The notes beneath the pieces were generated by a model that saw only the letters and a program-made list of their open reading frames with translations, was not told where the DNA came from and did no database searches. From NCBI RefSeq assembly GCF_000285275.1, contig NZ_CADO01000034.1, positions 1 through 64,000 on the forward strand: a stretch of 64,000 bases of DNA. Reading direction: 5' to 3'. Below are positions 61,637-64,000 of the stretch, piece by piece. Origin of the DNA: Acetobacter pasteurianus subsp. pasteurianus LMG 1262 = NBRC 106471 (GTDB lineage Bacteria > Pseudomonadota > Alphaproteobacteria > Acetobacterales > Acetobacteraceae). Position numbers and translations under genes: made by a program. Each line of letters begins with the position of its first letter. The first letter of the stretch is position 1.

Positions 61637-61793
61637 GGTTCCGCACTATTCCACGCCGGGGGTATGTGTGCAAAAGGGGATATATCCCTCTTTTTTGGGT
61701 TGACGCTGCGGGAGTGGTCACCATAGCGTCCGGGGCAGGCCATGTTTTGGTGGTGTAAATGGCCAGCCACCCAGCAACCACGGATACCCCATT

Positions 61794-62459
61794 ATGCCTG
61801 TTCCCGGTTCCATTGCGTTCAATGTTTTTTCAAACACCATTTCAAATCATAATGTTTTGCAGTTTCCTACCCTGTTGCGTGCCCCCAAAAGGGGTGGGGT
61901 TATGCCCCCCAATGCCGCCGCACTGCATCAGGCTGCGCCAAAGGGTGGCACCCCAGCCCTTAACGGGCAGAAAGAGCCGGATGAAAAGGTTTCTAACACG
62001 TTAAAAAGGTGTGACACATCACAACATCACGCCGAATCCGCAACCGCTTTGGTGCTGCCGCCGCAGGGGGGTGTGAACGCGCGGGCCTGCCAGCAGGCAC
62101 AGCGACCCGGCACATCGGCGCAGGTGGTGGCCAACATGGTGGGGCTGCGGCGCAAGGGCTATTCCTTCCGGCGTATCGGGCGGGAAGTGGGCCGGTGTAT
62201 GGAGGGCGTGCGGCAGGTGCTGATGCGGTATGAAGATGCCCTGAAAGCCCAAACCCCCGCCCACGCGCCCCAGCCCAAAGGCTATGCCGAACTGGTAAGA
62301 GACCCCGAACCCCTGCCCGCAGGCCACCCCATTGCCATGCGCGGGCTCTGGAAAGGGCTGGAACACTGGCAACCCACACAGGCCCACACCCCCACCACAT
62401 GGCAGCAGGATGAAGCCGCTTTGGCGCAGGCGCTACTGTGGAACGGAGGTGCCGCTTAA
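61794..62459 (+). CDS. Phage-type helix-turn-helix protein
   Basis: A 221-residue protein whose recognisable part is a helix-turn-helix at ~113-150 (VVANMVGLRRKGYSFRRIGREVGRCMEGVRQVLMRYEDAL), like resolvase-type DNA-binding domains. The rest is low-complexity and Ala/Pro/Gln-rich. AAGGGG before an ATG at 61902 suggests a shorter form of 185 residues. Its stop overlaps the next gene's ATG (TAATG). It is the first rightward gene of the phage-like segment, opposite the repressor. Confidence 0.65.
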   Translation: MPVPGSIAFNVFSNTISNHNVLQFPTLLRAPKRGGVMPPNAAALHQAAPKGGTPALNGQKEPDEKVSNTLKRCDTSQHHAESATALVLPPQGGVNARACQQAQRPGTSAQVVANMVGLRRKGYSFRRIGREVGRCMEGVRQVLMRYEDALKAQTPAHAPQPKGYAELVRDPEPLPAGHPIAMRGLWKGLEHWQPTQAHTPTTWQQDEAALAQALLWNGGAA

Positions 62460-63295
62460 TGCCCCGTTCAGCCTCATCCCCCGCAACGCCCGCAGCCACA
62501 CCCGCCAGCACGCGGCGCAGGTGGTCCAAGTTCTGGTGGCAGGACCATGAGCGAGATCCGGCCTTGCGGTTGTGCAGCCTGGCCGCACAAGGGTTGTGGA
62601 TGCGCCTGCTATGCCTGATGCACGAGGCCGAGCCCTACGGCCATTTATGCGTAAACGGCAAACCCCTGCACCCGCGCCAGATTGCCCAGATGGTGGGCGT
62701 AGGCCCCCAGCAGGTGCGCCGCTATATGGCAGAGCTGCAAGATGCCGGTGTGTATGCCACCACGGCGGAGGGTGTGCCGTATTCTCGCCGCCTGGTGCGA
62801 GACCGCGCTGCATCCGATGCCGGGGCCGCGTGGGGCCGCACCGGGGGCAACCCGCAGCTTAAGCCCGATACCCCCGCAGCCGAGGCAGGGCAGGGGATAA
62901 CACCCCCACCCAAAGCCAAGGTTATGCTCCAAGAAGCAGAGGCAGAAACAGAGGCAGAAGCAGAACATCCCCTCACCAAGTTCGGGCCGGACACGGATGC
63001 GCGCACGCATCTGTTCAAATCTGGTCTGGCATTTTTGAAAAAAGCCACCGGCAGGCCGGATCGTTCTGCCCGGGCCATTCTGGGCCGCTGGCTGAAGCTG
63101 ACGGGGGATGATGCCGCCGTGGTGCTGAACGTGCTGGCAGAATGTGCACGCTTTAACCCCGCCGAACCCGTGGCGTGGATAGATGCCACTCTGCGCACCC
63201 AGTTGCAGATGCGCCCCGCGCCAGAAGAACCCACCAGCCAACACGCCCGCCGCATGGCCGCGTGGGATGGCGTGCCGGATGTGGAGGGCGTGTAA
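62459..63295 (+). CDS. Phage replication-type protein (DnaD/primosome-like)
   Basis: A 278-residue protein. Residues ~15-120 look like the helical N-terminal domain of phage replication initiators: WSKFWWQDHERDPALRLCSLAAQGLWMRLLCLMHEAEPYGHL, then PRQIAQMVGVGPQQVRRYMAELQDAGVYATTAEGVPYSRRLVRD as a winged-helix. A Glu/Ala repeat linker (EAEAETEAEAE) leads to a C-terminal helical domain ending in DGVPDVEGV. Its start overlaps the previous stop. Role in phage DNA replication is inferred from context. Confidence 0.7.
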   Translation: MPRSASSPATPAATPASTRRRWSKFWWQDHERDPALRLCSLAAQGLWMRLLCLMHEAEPYGHLCVNGKPLHPRQIAQMVGVGPQQVRRYMAELQDAGVYATTAEGVPYSRRLVRDRAASDAGAAWGRTGGNPQLKPDTPAAEAGQGITPPPKAKVMLQEAEAETEAEAEHPLTKFGPDTDARTHLFKSGLAFLKKATGRPDRSARAILGRWLKLTGDDAAVVLNVLAECARFNPAEPVAWIDATLRTQLQMRPAPEEPTSQHARRMAAWDGVPDVEGV

Positions 63296-63895
63296 GTGCC
63301 GCAACGGGCGCAGATACACCTCGGCAGTGTGCAAGGCGGCACGGCCCAAAAGGGTACAGAACCGCAGGCGCGGGCATATGGTACGCGCTTGGCGCAGGCG
63401 CAGGGTGCGGGGGGCATAACGCACCCGCCCCACGGCGGAGGCTACACGCCCGCGCCACCAGATATACAGGCTCTGTTTGCCGCAAGGCGTGAAGGTGTGG
63501 CGTTAACTGCGCAAGACGTACCACCCAATATGGAGGCCCAAGTGCAGGCGTGCTGGCAGCGTGTGCAACTGGCCATGCAGCCGGTAAGCCAGCCTATTGT
63601 GGCGGCGTGGCTGAAAAAGCTGGGGCAGCTTGTTTCCAACCCACCGGGGGCGGCCGATGCCGCAGCGCAATGCCGCGCCATTTACGAAGTATGCGCCGAT
63701 ATACCAGCCGGGGCGTGGTGCCCGCAGGCGCGTCTGGCATGGGCGCGGCAGCCTGCGCGCAATGGTTACCCCGTAGGTGCCCGCTGGCCAGCCCCGGCGG
63801 AATTGCGGGCTGTGCTGCTACCTTTTGCCAACACCATCTGGCGCGATGCCCACGGTTGCAAGGCCCTGCTGGGGCTGCACACACGCACGCCCTAA
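63296..63895 (+). CDS. Phage-associated hypothetical protein
   Basis: A 199-residue protein starting at a GTG one base after the previous stop. The N-terminal ~65 residues are Gly/Pro/Gln-rich and disordered. The C-terminal part is helical with Trp and Cys (EAQVQACWQRVQLAMQPVSQPIVAAWLKKLGQLVSN, AQCRAIYEVCADIPAGAWC). It ends in LLGLHTRTP. Translational coupling with the upstream gene suggests a joint role in replication. No family recognised. Confidence 0.65.
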   Translation: MPQRAQIHLGSVQGGTAQKGTEPQARAYGTRLAQAQGAGGITHPPHGGGYTPAPPDIQALFAARREGVALTAQDVPPNMEAQVQACWQRVQLAMQPVSQPIVAAWLKKLGQLVSNPPGAADAAAQCRAIYEVCADIPAGAWCPQARLAWARQPARNGYPVGARWPAPAELRAVLLPFANTIWRDAHGCKALLGLHTRTP

Positions 63896-63939
63896 CCCAC
63901 GCACACTTTGCAAACACCCTTTAAAAACACGGAACACAC

Positions 63940-64000
63940 ATGAAAACACAGGCCACAGCCCAGCACACAACATCCGCCCCCGTTGGCCTTATGGCGCAGG
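63940..64000 (+). CDS. Start of a further CDS, cut by window end
   Basis: An ATG at 63940 opens a frame of 20 codons that runs off the end (MKTQATAQHTTSAPVGLMAQ). ACGGAACACAC precedes it. It continues the rightward phage-type gene series. Nothing can be said of its product. Confidence 0.5.
   Translation, partial: MKTQATAQHTTSAPVGLMAQ

Overview
The window looks like chromosome of an acetic acid bacterium (Acetobacteraceae, most likely Acetobacter). This is inferred from a moderately GC-rich backbone, several Hint-domain surface-type proteins with the C-terminal extension common in this family, a membrane-type molybdopterin aldehyde dehydrogenase module with a tri-heme cytochrome c, a PACE efflux gene with a divergent LysR gene, and an aspartate 4-decarboxylase. 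No taxon marker such as rRNA is present, so genus is a guess.

Layout. 0-12 kb is mostly housekeeping and stress genes: photolyase, MsrB, AI-2E-type permease, aspartate 4-decarboxylase, Dps, GpsA, a Bfd-like ferredoxin behind a putative Fur box, and a GT-C-like membrane protein. 12-13.6 kb is a divergent PACE exporter/LysR pair. 13.7-19.3 kb is a tryptophan-tryptophylquinone (TTQ) amine dehydrogenase cluster, mauB-mauE-mauD-mauA, then a monoheme cytochrome c, an outer-membrane barrel and a second MauD-like protein. It resembles the aromatic amine (aau) layout and has no mauG in view. 20-29 kb is aldehyde and aldo-keto metabolism: AKR, LysR, NAD-linked AldA, then convergently a Mo/2Fe-2S/cytochrome c dehydrogenase operon, followed by a divergent GT61/methyltransferase pair.

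30.4-37.3 kb is a patchy, partly AT-rich accessory region. It holds an EVE-like protein, an orphan FtsK-gamma winged-helix protein beside a tiny YDRN-repeat protein, an MFS transporter, a Hint protein and a deleted, frameshifted tyrosine integrase abutting tRNA-Ala(CGC). 37-54.8 kb carries many small envelope proteins, a GIY-YIG protein, an IalB-like protein, a Fur-box-controlled TonB siderophore receptor, and a flavin oxidoreductase/cytochrome c pair. 54.9-60.6 kb has two more Hint genes and a local duplication that copied the end of a LysE-type exporter gene plus the leader of the next gene. From 60.8 kb to the end is the edge of a prophage or phage-like element: a CI-like repressor with a dead S24 domain, and divergent replication-type genes.

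The recurring theme is the Hint family: five copies in 55 kb, each with a different N-terminal region joined to a near-constant Hint plus C-terminal module. In at least one copy the base composition changes abruptly at the join. The TTQ cluster and the Hint family are the best candidates for under-described biology here.
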